DNA from: Bacteroidales bacterium
Lineage (GTDB): Bacteria > Bacteroidota > Bacteroidia > Bacteroidales > UBA932
NCBI GenBank assembly: GCA_012798805.1
Contig: JAAZMM010000003.1
Location: forward strand, 1 to 64,000
DNA: 64,000 nucleotides
Reading direction: 5' to 3'
Positions 43,295 to 51,950 of this stretch are shown in pieces. Both the position numbers and the translations under genes were made by a program. Below the pieces are notes generated by a model. The model saw only the letters and a program-made list of their open reading frames with translations, was not told the DNA's origin and searched no databases. The stretch's first letter is position 1; each line of letters begins with the position of its first letter.

Positions 43295-44485
43295 TTGATA
43301 CCGGACAAATCACATAAGATAGCAATAGGCCTCTCCGGAGGGGTGGACTCAAGTGTTGCGGCACTGCTTCTAAAACGTGCCGGATATGATCTGTTTGCCC
43401 TCTTTATGCAAAATTGGCACGACACCACGGGGACTCTTCATGGCGATTGCGAGTGGGAAGAGGATCGGGTTATAGCAGAAATGGTGGCCAAAAAACTCGA
43501 TATTCCTTTTCATTTTGTCGATTTAAGCGACATCTATCGCAAACGTGTGGTGGATTATATGTTTAGCGAATATGAGAAGGGGCGTACCCCCAATCCTGAT
43601 GTGTTGTGCAATCGGGAGGTTAAGTTTGATGCTTTTCTTAAGAGAGCACTTGAACTTGGGGCTGATTTTGTGGCCACAGGCCACTATTGTCGCAAAGATC
43701 ATTTCCGGGATGCTTCCGGAAATACCATTTACCGCATACTTGCGGGCAGGGACCCGGGTAAGGATCAAAGCTATTTTCTTTGTCAGCTCGACCAGCAGCA
43801 GCTGAGTCGTGCTCTTTTTCCGATAGGAGATCTCTTGAAAAGCGAAGTGAGGGAACTGGCGCGTGAAGCTGAACTTCCTACTGCTGAAAAGAAGGACTCG
43901 CAGGGTATTTGCTTTGTCGGAAAGGTGGATTTACCCCAATTTCTTCAGCAGAAATTAAAACCCAGAGAGGGCGATGTAGTGGAAATATTCAGAGAGTACT
44001 ATGACTCTTTGCCCAAACCTAACTCTTTTGAAGAACTTTCCACACCGGTTAGTTATACTCCTTCACAGGGAAAGGTTATCGGACGACATCAAGGGGCGCA
44101 CTATTACACGGTAGGTCAGCGAAAAGGGCTTAATATCGGTGGTCATAAAGAGCCGATATTCATCATCTCCATTGATATAGAGACAAATACCATATATGTA
44201 GGGGAGGGGCAGTCGCATCCGGGACTTTACCGTCCTGCTCTAAAGATTCTCCCCGAGGAGGTTCACTGGATAAGAACTGACCTCGCACTGAAGGTGGGCG
44301 AAGAGTTGGAGTGTGATATACGTATCAGATACCGCCAACCTCTGCAGAAAGGTAGGCTTGTCTGCCGTCAGGAGGGCTTATATGTTCTTTTTGATAAGCC
44401 CCAGAGAGGAATCACGCCGGGTCAATTTGCAGTCTGGTATGCCCCTGACGGTGAAATGCTTGGTAGTGGTATTATCAATAGTTGA
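43295..44485 (+). CDS. mnmA: tRNA-specific 2-thiouridylase MnmA
   Basis: The 396-residue enzyme makes 2-thiouridine at the wobble base of tRNA Lys, Glu and Gln. The PP-loop is GLSGGVDSSVAALLL near residues 12-26. The catalytic Cys pair lies in TPNPDVLCNREVKFD and DSQGICFVGKVD. HYYTVGQRKGLNIGG and the C-terminal beta-barrel (PGQFAVWY) complete the family pattern. No ATG precedes the PP-loop, so TTG 43295 (TTGATACCG) is the likeliest start; the leader is then very short and no plus-strand promoter is clear. It is about 35 residues longer than E. coli MnmA. Confidence 0.93.
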   Translation: MIPDKSHKIAIGLSGGVDSSVAALLLKRAGYDLFALFMQNWHDTTGTLHGDCEWEEDRVIAEMVAKKLDIPFHFVDLSDIYRKRVVDYMFSEYEKGRTPNPDVLCNREVKFDAFLKRALELGADFVATGHYCRKDHFRDASGNTIYRILAGRDPGKDQSYFLCQLDQQQLSRALFPIGDLLKSEVRELAREAELPTAEKKDSQGICFVGKVDLPQFLQQKLKPREGDVVEIFREYYDSLPKPNSFEELSTPVSYTPSQGKVIGRHQGAHYYTVGQRKGLNIGGHKEPIFIISIDIETNTIYVGEGQSHPGLYRPALKILPEEVHWIRTDLALKVGEELECDIRIRYRQPLQKGRLVCRQEGLYVLFDKPQRGITPGQFAVWYAPDGEMLGSGIINS

Positions 44486-44530
44486 TTCTTATAACTCTAT
44501 ATTTAAGTCTAAACGCTAACAATAACCATA

Positions 44531-45964
44531 ATGAGCTCTTTCAGAAAATATCTTCTTCTATTGCTGGTTTCAGCATTTGCATTGGCTTCCTGCGGGGATC
44601 CGATTGATCCGAAATCGGTTCTTTCCGATGATGCAAACCTTACTTCAGTCTCATTTTCGAAGGCCGATAATCCTTCAATGTCAGTAACAGCGCATTCTGC
44701 CCCTTGTCTGGGCTATCTTGCCGTGACTGTTCCCGAAGGCACCAATCTTACTGCACTCAAGGCAAAATATTATGTTTCAGATGGTGCCGTGGTGTTGATA
44801 GGGGGGCAGAAACAGGTGAGTGGCGTCACTATTAACGACTTTTCAAATATTGTTGATGTGCAGGTGGTCTCCGAGTCAGGAAACGTTAAGAGAGATTATG
44901 TCATCTATGTCAAGACCGGCAATGCATCGGTGGATGCGAAATTTTACCAGTTTATGGTGAAACACTCAGTGCCGGGAGTCTCTTTCTCAGTGATGAGAAA
45001 TGAAAAGGTGCTCTATTCTACCGGTTATGGTTATGCGGTGGTGGAAAACAGGACTAAAACTACTCCGGATCATCTTTTCCGCCTTGCGAGCATCTCTAAA
45101 CAATTTACCACGCTCTGCATTATGGTGCTTTACGAAAGAGGGTTGCTGAGCATTGATGACCAGGTTTTTGGCGAAAATGGTATTCTTAAAAACGAATTTA
45201 AGATAAAAGGCCAGGAACATTTGATTACCGTGCGTCATCTTCTTCAACATTCGGCAGGATGGACAAGGGATGAAATTGATCCGATGTTCAATAGTGTCAG
45301 AAATGGAAAGACTCTTGATGAACTTCTTCAATGGGTGCTTGACAACCAGACTCTGAAATTTACCCCCGGTACGAATTATAACTACTCCAATGTGGGATTC
45401 TCCTTTCTGGGTCGTGTCATAGAGGTTGTGAGCGGCAAATCTTATGAGGCATTTCTCAAGGAAGATGTGCTCAAGCCGATGGGTATAACCGATATTCATG
45501 TAGGTGGTGGTATTGATGAGCGCAGAGCTAACGAATGTGTCTATTATTCCCAGGATGGCACAAATGGTTATGGCAACCCTATGCAGGTTATCGCAGCCTG
45601 TGGCGGTCTTATCGCCTCCACAAATCAATTGATGAGTGTGCTGGCACATATTGATGGCAGAGATGGTGTTCCCGATCTCCTTAAGCCCGAAACTCTTGAC
45701 CTGATGTATAACTCGGAAATTGACCCGAATGCAGATTCCGGCACAAATCTCCGAAGGTATGGACTTGGATGGAGACGTCTTGCGGGATATTATCCGGGTG
45801 CCCATTGGCATGGGGGCAACATTGCCGGTACGGCTACCATCTGGGTAGGCAACACAAATGCCGGAATGAGTGCGGCTATTCTTTGTAATTCCCGTAGTTA
45901 CGACAAGAGCATTGATGGTGATATGCAGACAATGATCCGTGATCTTATGGAAGTATTTCAGTAA
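44531..45964 (+). CDS. Serine hydrolase (class C beta-lactamase-like) lipoprotein
   Basis: The 477-residue lipoprotein has a lipobox (AFALASCGD, Cys about 21). Residues about 30-135 form an extra beta-sandwich-like domain of unknown role. From about 140 a class C beta-lactamase/penicillin-binding-like domain follows, with SxxK in LASISKQFTTL, YxN in YNYSNVGFSF and a HGG motif in WHGGNIAG. Such enzymes act as D-amino-acid peptidases, esterases or carboxypeptidases, more often than as antibiotic hydrolases. No mobile or resistance context is near. Substrate is unknown. Starts 45 bp after mnmA and could share its transcript. Confidence 0.88.
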   Translation: MSSFRKYLLLLLVSAFALASCGDPIDPKSVLSDDANLTSVSFSKADNPSMSVTAHSAPCLGYLAVTVPEGTNLTALKAKYYVSDGAVVLIGGQKQVSGVTINDFSNIVDVQVVSESGNVKRDYVIYVKTGNASVDAKFYQFMVKHSVPGVSFSVMRNEKVLYSTGYGYAVVENRTKTTPDHLFRLASISKQFTTLCIMVLYERGLLSIDDQVFGENGILKNEFKIKGQEHLITVRHLLQHSAGWTRDEIDPMFNSVRNGKTLDELLQWVLDNQTLKFTPGTNYNYSNVGFSFLGRVIEVVSGKSYEAFLKEDVLKPMGITDIHVGGGIDERRANECVYYSQDGTNGYGNPMQVIAACGGLIASTNQLMSVLAHIDGRDGVPDLLKPETLDLMYNSEIDPNADSGTNLRRYGLGWRRLAGYYPGAHWHGGNIAGTATIWVGNTNAGMSAAILCNSRSYDKSIDGDMQTMIRDLMEVFQ

Positions 45965-45980
45965 CAAACTATAAGTAACA

Positions 45981-47273
45981 ATGGTGGGCAGGAAAAGTGA
46001 TATGAGTGATATAATTGTAATTGGAGGAGGAGCGGCCGGTATGATGGCTGCCATCAAGGCAGCCGAAATGGGATGCAATGTGACCCTTTTGGAGAAAAAT
46101 GAAATTTGTGGCAAAAAAATTCTCATTACGGGAAAGGGCAGATGCAATCTTACCAATACGAAACCATGGTCGGAGTTTTCCACCCACATCCATCCCTCCG
46201 CAAATTTTCTAAAACCGGCATTTTTCAACTTCAACAATAGCGCAACAATGGAGTTTTTTAATTCCATTGGCTTGCCAACCACGGTGGAGCAGGGTGACAG
46301 GGTTTTTCCTCGCTCTATGCGTGCAGCAGATGTTCCTTTAGTGCTTGTGGCCAGAATGCAGAGTCTTGGAGTGGATCTGAAATGCTCTTCTCAAGTGTTG
46401 AATATCTCCTATAGTGATGACCTTTTTCATTGTGTGTGCGGTAGAAGAGATATTTCGCGCGGTGAGCGCATTGAGGTGGTAAAATATTCTGCTCCGGTAC
46501 TTATTATTGCTACGGGAGGTCTCTCTTACCCGGGTACCGGCTCTACCGGTGATGGATATGAATTTGCAAGGAGTCTGGGGCACACTATAAATGAGACCTT
46601 CCCCTCACTTACGGCTCTGATGCCGAGGGTCTATGATACCGATCTGGTGGGAATAGAGTTGCGCAATGTTGGGCTCTCTCTCTTTATTGATCTGGATCTG
46701 ATTAAAATCGAGGATGGTGAACTCACATTTACCCCAAATGGTATCGAAGGAGCACTCGGTTTTCGTCTTAGCAGACGTGCGGTAAAGGCTTTGATAAAGG
46801 GGCAGAGGGTGGAGTTGGTGCTTGATCTCAAGCCGGCACTCTCGTTGGAAAAATTGCGTGCCCGCATTGCCAGGGATCTGGCTCAGATGGGAGTAACCTC
46901 AGACAATGTAGGCCGTAACAGATTTCGCGCTCTTCTGCGCGGACTTATGCCTGCTGCGCTGGTAGCTCCTTTTCAGCATCATCACAAAGAGCTCACTATC
47001 TCAAACCTTCCGGAAAAGCTCAAAGAGTGGAGATTTGAGATAAAATCCTATACCGGCTATGAACGTGCAGTCGTTACCGCCGGAGGCATCCCTCAGAAGG
47101 AGCTCATTGCCAAAACAATGGCCTCCAGAAAGCAACCTAACCTCTATTTTGCGGGAGAAATAATCGATATTGACGGGGATACCGGAGGATATAACTTGCA
47201 GGTAGCTTTCTCTACCGGAGCCCTGGCTGGAGAATCTGCCGCTCAGCAGATATTGAAACTGAAAAGTTCCTGA
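45981..47273 (+). CDS. BaiN/HI0933-family FAD flavoprotein
   Basis: The 430-residue flavoprotein has an N-terminal Rossmann FAD site (IIVIGGGAAGMMAAIKAAEMG, then LLEKNEICGKKILITGKGRC) and the family motifs GRCNLTN, ATGGLSYPGTGSTGDGYEFARSLGH, and FAGEIIDIDGDTGGYNLQVAFSTG at the end (each read in parts). It belongs to the HI0933/BaiN group, predicted NAD(P)/FAD oxidoreductases; one clostridial member acts on bile-acid intermediates, but that role should not be assumed here. A second ATG lies 21 bp inside. Its 3' end overlaps the convergent FAA-like gene by 31 bp. Confidence 0.9.
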   Translation: MVGRKSDMSDIIVIGGGAAGMMAAIKAAEMGCNVTLLEKNEICGKKILITGKGRCNLTNTKPWSEFSTHIHPSANFLKPAFFNFNNSATMEFFNSIGLPTTVEQGDRVFPRSMRAADVPLVLVARMQSLGVDLKCSSQVLNISYSDDLFHCVCGRRDISRGERIEVVKYSAPVLIIATGGLSYPGTGSTGDGYEFARSLGHTINETFPSLTALMPRVYDTDLVGIELRNVGLSLFIDLDLIKIEDGELTFTPNGIEGALGFRLSRRAVKALIKGQRVELVLDLKPALSLEKLRARIARDLAQMGVTSDNVGRNRFRALLRGLMPAALVAPFQHHHKELTISNLPEKLKEWRFEIKSYTGYERAVVTAGGIPQKELIAKTMASRKQPNLYFAGEIIDIDGDTGGYNLQVAFSTGALAGESAAQQILKLKSS

Positions 47274-47755
47274 CCTCCCCACTCCATAATAAAGGGTTGA
47301 CTCTTATTCACAACTCTCCTTGGTGCAAGTTCGAATAGCAGCATATCTCCTATGCGGAGCAGAGAGTTGTGCGATATCTTCTCCATCCATTTGCCGATAT
47401 GCTCCGGAGTGATGTCAGGACAAAGTTCCTCTAGTCTCTCAGCAGGGGAAAGGGGAGATGGGACAACAGTAGTTGCATCAAAAGTGGTACTCCTTGTCAG
47501 GGAAAAGAGATCTCCCTCAGCCAGAATGTTTCCTGCGTAGAGAGTTACCCCATAACCTGCCTCATCATAGTAGCGCCTTGCAAATCTCTGTGCAATTGCC
47601 TTGCCGGACTTGCAGATTCTTATACAAATACAGGGGGCAGCCTCCAATACTGAAATAGCATCGGGGCAATAAAAATCCCTCGCCACATGCACAAGAGTAG
47701 TGTCAGGGCGAAAATAGTAATTGTCGCAATTGTAAGGAATGACTATCAGATTCAT
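47243..47755 (-). CDS. Divergent fumarylacetoacetase-fold (FAH family) protein
   Basis: The 170-residue protein looks like a shortened, altered member of the FAH family. PDTTLVH, CICIRICKSGKAIAQRFARRYYDEAGYGVTLYA and SFDATT-like spacing (here TFDATTVVP), then ISHNSLLRIGDMLLFELAP, follow the order seen in the small FAH proteins of Bacteroidota. The usual metal-ligand Glu/Glu/Asp (E-x-E...D) is not apparent: the expected E-L-x-V/I strand reads CICIRIC, so catalysis is doubtful. It is the third gene of the dnaN operon, starting in an ATGA overlap with the exonuclease. Confidence 0.5.
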   Translation of the reverse strand: MNLIVIPYNCDNYYFRPDTTLVHVARDFYCPDAISVLEAAPCICIRICKSGKAIAQRFARRYYDEAGYGVTLYAGNILAEGDLFSLTRSTTFDATTVVPSPLSPAERLEELCPDITPEHIGKWMEKISHNSLLRIGDMLLFELAPRRVVNKSQPFIMEWGGQELFSFNIC

Positions 47756-48546
47756 CTTGTGTTGAAGAGATCCTTGAGTTCACTCTCCTTGTATTTCATC
47801 CAGATATCTGTGATAACTTGCTTTGTGTCGCGTGCAAATTCTCCTTTCATCATCCAGTCATAATAGCTGGGTTCTTTTTTGAATACATCAATAACCCTTT
47901 TGCCTTTATGTTTACCGAAGTTGAAGATTGGTTCATCTTCTGAATTACGTGCAATTCTGCCGGCGAAGTCCACTATATTGGCCCTTTCGGAGAAAGAGGC
48001 GAGAAATTCCACATCATTTTTCAGCTCGGGATACTTTTGAACCTGGGCCTCGAGTACTTCGAGGGTGGCAAGAGTGTCGCCTTCGGCGGAGTGTGCTTTG
48101 TCCAGCTCTTTATTGCAGTAGAAACGATAGGCAGCGACCAGTGTCCTGGGCTCCATCTTGTGAAAAATATTTTGCACATCCACCATCAGGCTATCCCTGA
48201 AATTAAATTCGACACCGGCTCTGAGAAACTCCTCGGCAAGCATCGGAATATCAAATTTGAGAGAGTTGAAGCCGGCAATGTCACAGCCACTCATCCACTC
48301 AGCCAGAGATTTTGCTATCTGCTTGAATGTGGGGCAATCCTTTACATCTTCATTACTGATACCGTGAATCTCGCGGGATTCCTCCGAAATGGGAATTTCA
48401 GGGTTGACCCTGCGTGTTTTATGTTCACGGGAGCCATCGGGGTGGACTTTGATAACGCTTATTTCTACGATTCTGTCCTCAGCAATACTCAGTCCCGTGC
48501 TTTCGATGTCAAATACTATGATGGGCCTTTTAAGATCCAGTACCAT
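47752..48546 (-). CDS. DnaQ-like 3'-5' exonuclease
   Basis: The 264-residue protein has a DEDDh exonuclease domain (about 8-175): FDIESTGLS (Asp and Glu of motif I), FNSLKFDIPML (motif II Asp) and HSAEGDTLATL (motif III His and Asp). The remaining 90 residues carry the small C-terminal module FNFGKHKGKRVIDV...YYDWMM found in many Bacteroidota exonucleases of this type. It could proofread or trim DNA; it lies 4 bp after dnaN, which suggests a replication-linked role. It is not the canonical polymerase III epsilon subunit by context alone. Confidence 0.9.
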   Translation of the reverse strand: MVLDLKRPIIVFDIESTGLSIAEDRIVEISVIKVHPDGSREHKTRRVNPEIPISEESREIHGISNEDVKDCPTFKQIAKSLAEWMSGCDIAGFNSLKFDIPMLAEEFLRAGVEFNFRDSLMVDVQNIFHKMEPRTLVAAYRFYCNKELDKAHSAEGDTLATLEVLEAQVQKYPELKNDVEFLASFSERANIVDFAGRIARNSEDEPIFNFGKHKGKRVIDVFKKEPSYYDWMMKGEFARDTKQVITDIWMKYKESELKDLFNTR

Positions 48547-48550
48547 AGCT

Positions 48551-49669
48551 CTATACGTTGATCATCACAGGCATAAGCAGTGCTTGGAGAGTCTCATCGG
48601 GATCGCTCTCGTCTGCCGATACTATGAGTACGGCTTTGCAGGGGTCGGCAAGCTCCACACATACGTTGGTATAGGGGAGGTTGGTAAGGATTTCGATCAG
48701 GAACTGAGCCTTGAATCCTATTTCCATCTCATCGCCTTCGTAATTGCAGGTAAGACGCTCATAAGCTGATGTGGAAAAGCTCAGGTCTTGTGCAGAAACT
48801 ACCACCTCATTGAGCGATAGTTTAAGCTTAATCTGATTGGAGGCCTGTGCCGAGCAGACTGCGATACGTCTTACAGAGTTTAGAAAGTCAGTCCTGCCAA
48901 TTATGAGCTTGTTGTCATTCTGGGGAATTACACTGCGGTATTGTGGATATTTACCTTCAATTAAGCGGCATACCATCATATTGGTGCCGAAGTTGAAGTA
49001 TGCGTTCTTTGAGTCAAATATGATGGATATATTCTCTTCTGTCTTTGGCAATATGCTTTTAAGAATTGCCGCAGGCTTTTTATGGAGAATGAATGAGCAC
49101 TGTTGTGATACCTTAGCATCATTGAACTCAAAACAGATGAGCTTGTGTGCATCAGATGCCACCATAGCCGACTTTTCGGTACCAAGGTCAAAGAAGATAC
49201 CATTCATTACGGGGCGCAATTCTTCTTCTGCAGTGGCGTAAAGTGTGTTGTTGATGCCATTTAGAAGAGTCTCTGCGGGAATCTCCAAAGTATCACAGGT
49301 CTCGCCCAGGACGGGAAGCTGGGGATAGTCATCAGCATTGAAGCAGGGTATCTTGGACTCTCCGCTTATCCATGTGATCTCCATTGTATTATCGTGACAA
49401 TAGAATGTCAGCGGCTGATCGGGGAACTCTTTTAGATAGTCGGTCAGTCGTCTTGCAGGGACCGCGTATGCTCCTTCCTGTTGTACATTGTCAATACCTA
49501 TAACGGTCTTAAGAGTGGTCTCTCCATCAGAGGCTGTAACTGTAAGGGCATTGTCCTTGAGATCAAAAAGAAAATTTTCCAGAATGCTGGAAGAAGGTTT
49601 ATTGGCTATTACCCTTGATACGGACATCAGTCCGTGTAAGAGTTCTGAGCTTGATACTGAAAATCTCAT
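48551..49669 (-). CDS. dnaN: DNA polymerase III beta subunit (sliding clamp)
   Basis: The 372-residue clamp forms a homodimeric ring that tethers the polymerase. Three repeated clamp domains can be followed: about 1-120 (SSELLHGLMSVSRVI, NALTVTASDGETTLKT), 125-245 (FDLGTEKSAMVASDAHKL) and 250-372 (RTDFLNSVRRIAV). The C-terminus ends LQALLMPVMINV, the usual hydrophobic pocket strand. It is first in an operon with the exonuclease and FAH-like gene. dnaA and recF are not neighbours here. Confidence 0.96.
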   Translation of the reverse strand: MRFSVSSSELLHGLMSVSRVIANKPSSSILENFLFDLKDNALTVTASDGETTLKTVIGIDNVQQEGAYAVPARRLTDYLKEFPDQPLTFYCHDNTMEITWISGESKIPCFNADDYPQLPVLGETCDTLEIPAETLLNGINNTLYATAEEELRPVMNGIFFDLGTEKSAMVASDAHKLICFEFNDAKVSQQCSFILHKKPAAILKSILPKTEENISIIFDSKNAYFNFGTNMMVCRLIEGKYPQYRSVIPQNDNKLIIGRTDFLNSVRRIAVCSAQASNQIKLKLSLNEVVVSAQDLSFSTSAYERLTCNYEGDEMEIGFKAQFLIEILTNLPYTNVCVELADPCKAVLIVSADESDPDETLQALLMPVMINV

Positions 49670-49731
49670 ATTCTGTAATTTTATATTTTATTTTTCTTAT
49701 TCTTTAATTGCCGAAACTTGGTTTTGACCCA

Positions 49732-49739
49732 CAAATGTA
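49732..49739 (-). promoter_or_regulatory. -7 promoter element of the dnaN operon
   Basis: The minus strand reads TACATTTG, matching TAnnTTTG, with a leader of about 55 nt to the ATG at 49669. No clear -33 box is seen. I found no convincing plus-strand box for the divergent htrA in the remaining spacer. Confidence 0.5.
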
Positions 49740-49799
49740 ATAATTTTTTGGCATATATTTTGGTTTATTTCATATAATAATTAGAATTAAGTTGAACAT

Positions 49800-50930
49800 A
49801 TGAAACGAAATACCCTCTTTTTGTTAATTACCCTATTGCTTTCACTCACTATTTCGTGGCTTGTCGCGGATAAGGTGGTTGAATCAAAGCTCTCTGCAGT
49901 AGCTTTAGAGGCTGATAGATCGAGATCCTCCGCCACAACGTCGGCTCCGGGCTTGGCTCACCGGAGAGTTGTAACCACAGAAATAGGAAACTTTTCAGAT
50001 GCTGCCGAAACGGCAGTCCATACTGTCGTATATGTCAAAGTTGTCAAAAGGGCTGCCAAAGTGCCCTCTTCAATAATGGACCTTATCTTCGGTTTTGCCA
50101 CACCAAAAGATCAGGTAGGTATGGGTTCCGGTGTAATCATTCGCGAAGATGGTTATATTGTGACCAATAACCATGTCATAGATGGTGCTGATCAGATAGA
50201 GGTGACGCTCGAAAACAACAGGTCTTATCCTGCGAAACTTGTAGGAACTGACCCTGCAACGGATATAGCCCTGCTCAAGATTGAGGAAGACTCACTCCCT
50301 GCTATAGCTCTCGGCGACTCGGATCATCTTAGACTTGGAGAATGGGTGCTTGCCATCGGCAGCCCATACGATTTGCGTTCTACCATTACTGCCGGTATTG
50401 TAAGCGCCAAAGGGCGTTCGCTTCCCAATTATGATGGTCAGTATCGTGTGGAATCATTTATTCAGACCGATGCTGCAGTAAATCCCGGTAACAGCGGTGG
50501 TGCCTTGATCAATACGCTGGGCGAACTGGTAGGTATCAATACCTCGATCATCTCCCTCACAGGCTCTTATGCCGGCTATTCATTTGCAGTTCCTGTCAAC
50601 ATCGTGAAAAAGATAACAGAGGATTTTATCAGCTATGGTGAGGTACGCCGTGCAATACTCGGTATTTCCATGACGGATATCACTAATAGCATGGCAAGGC
50701 AGTTTGAGCTGGATAGCATGGAAGGAGTCTATGTCGCTGAAGTTTATCCTAATAGTGCCGCTGACAAGGCAGGCATCAAAGTCGGTGATGTTATTACGGA
50801 GATAAACCTCAATAAAGTGAAAAACGGAGCAGCAGTCCAGGAGCAGATGAACCGTCTGCGTCCGGGAGAACAAGCTGCAATAACAATCAAAAGAGGTGGT
50901 AAACAGATAGATTTGATAGTTTCTTTGTAA
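49800..50930 (+). CDS. Periplasmic HtrA/Deg serine protease
   Basis: The 376-residue protein has an N-terminal membrane/signal segment (about 5-22, LFLLITLLLSLTISWLVAD), a trypsin-like domain (about 60-265) and one PDZ domain (about 270-376). The triad is His in NNHVIDGA, Asp in PATDIALLKI and Ser in NPGNSGGALIN. With a single PDZ it is closer to DegS in layout than to DegP. It would act in envelope protein quality control. A terminator follows immediately, separating it from rpoD. Confidence 0.92.
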   Translation: MKRNTLFLLITLLLSLTISWLVADKVVESKLSAVALEADRSRSSATTSAPGLAHRRVVTTEIGNFSDAAETAVHTVVYVKVVKRAAKVPSSIMDLIFGFATPKDQVGMGSGVIIREDGYIVTNNHVIDGADQIEVTLENNRSYPAKLVGTDPATDIALLKIEEDSLPAIALGDSDHLRLGEWVLAIGSPYDLRSTITAGIVSAKGRSLPNYDGQYRVESFIQTDAAVNPGNSGGALINTLGELVGINTSIISLTGSYAGYSFAVPVNIVKKITEDFISYGEVRRAILGISMTDITNSMARQFELDSMEGVYVAEVYPNSAADKAGIKVGDVITEINLNKVKNGAAVQEQMNRLRPGEQAAITIKRGGKQIDLIVSL

Positions 50931-50954
50931 AAGTTACTTTTTTTTGTAACTTTT
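50929..50954 (+). terminator. Hairpin terminator after htrA
   Basis: AAAAGTTAC (50929-50937) and GTAACTTTT (50946-50954) form a 9-bp stem closing a T8 loop. The stem overlaps the stop codon and ends in T4, so termination is plausible. The unusual feature is that the longest T run lies in the loop. Confidence 0.55.
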
Positions 50955-51057
50955 CCTGAATAAATTCGTACAATATAAACATGCGTGAAGTCTCTTCTCG
51001 CATACATATATTTTTTGCCTAAACCATTATTATTAAAATCAATATTATAATTTCTGA

Positions 51058-51918
51058 ATGAGACAACTCAAGATTACCAAATCAATAACCAATCGCGAGA
51101 GTGCTTCGCTCGACAAATACCTGCAGGAGATAGGCAGGGAAGAACTCATTACCGTCGAGGAGGAAGTAGAGCTTGCGCAGAGAATCAGAAAAGGAGATCC
51201 CGAGGCTCTTGAAAAGCTTACCAAAGCCAATTTGAGATTTGTGGTTTCTGTAGCAAAACAGTACCAGAATCAAGGAATCAGTCTTCCCGACCTTATCAAT
51301 GAGGGTAACCTCGGTCTGATAAAGGCAGCGGAAAAGTTTGATGAGACCCGTGGTTTCAAGTTCATTTCATACGCAGTATGGTGGATAAGACAATCTATCC
51401 TCCAGGCACTCGCGGAACAATCCAGAATTGTGCGCTTACCGCTAAATCAGGTGGGATCGCTCAACAAGATCAACAAGGCGCTCTCCAAATTTGAGCAGGA
51501 ACACGAGCGTATGCCTTCTCCCGACGAGCTTTCCGAAATTCTCGACATTCCGAGAGAGAAAATTGTCGATACTCTCAGGGTTTCAGGTCGTCATGTTTCT
51601 GTGGACGCTCCCTTTGTGGATGGCGAGGATAACAGTCTGCTCGATGTGCTTGTCAATAATGATTCTCCCAATGCCGACCGTGGCCTTTTGAACGAATCAC
51701 TCAACAAAGAGATTGAAAGAGCTCTCTCTACGCTTACCGAAAGAGAGCGCGATATTGTCAAATACTTCTTTGGCATCGGATGCCAGGAGATGACTCTTGA
51801 AGAAATCGGCGAACACTTCGGACTTACACGCGAAAGAGTACGCCAGATTAAAGAAAAAGCTATAAGGAGGCTGCGTCACAGTGCACGTAGCAAACTCCTC
51901 AAGAGCTATCTGGGATAA
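51058..51918 (+). CDS. rpoD: RNA polymerase primary sigma factor RpoD
   Basis: The 286-residue sigma factor is the short primary sigma typical of Bacteroidota, lacking the long 1.1 and non-conserved regions. Region 1.2 is [20 protein letters not shown]; region 2 has [20 protein letters not shown] and the -10 readers [13 protein letters not shown]; region 3 is [20 protein letters not shown]; region 4.2 ends [23 protein letters not shown] (motifs read in parts). It should direct transcription from the TAnnTTTG promoters found across this window. Its own promoter is not clear in 50955-51057. Confidence 0.95.
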   Translation: MRQLKITKSITNRESASLDKYLQEIGREELITVEEEVELAQRIRKGDPEALEKLTKANLRFVVSVAKQYQNQGISLPDLINEGNLGLIKAAEKFDETRGFKFISYAVWWIRQSILQALAEQSRIVRLPLNQVGSLNKINKALSKFEQEHERMPSPDELSEILDIPREKIVDTLRVSGRHVSVDAPFVDGEDNSLLDVLVNNDSPNADRGLLNESLNKEIERALSTLTERERDIVKYFFGIGCQEMTLEEIGEHFGLTRERVRQIKEKAIRRLRHSARSKLLKSYLG

Positions 51919-51950
51919 ACTAATTCAAAACCGAAAATAATACCATTACA

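Noticed and set aside
44531-45964. A beta-lactamase resistance gene
   Set aside because: The SxxK/YxN/HGG fold is shared by many esterases and peptidases. The extra N-terminal domain, lipobox and lack of mobile context argue against an antibiotic-resistance role.
44987-46282. A 431-codon open frame on the minus strand
   Set aside because: It lies antisense to a clear serine hydrolase and the BaiN-like flavoprotein, both with full family motifs; its own translation shows no recognisable domain. It is a shadow frame.
45981-47273. Bile-acid metabolism by the BaiN-like protein
   Set aside because: The family is broad and mostly uncharacterised, and no other bai-type gene is near; only the flavoprotein family can be supported.
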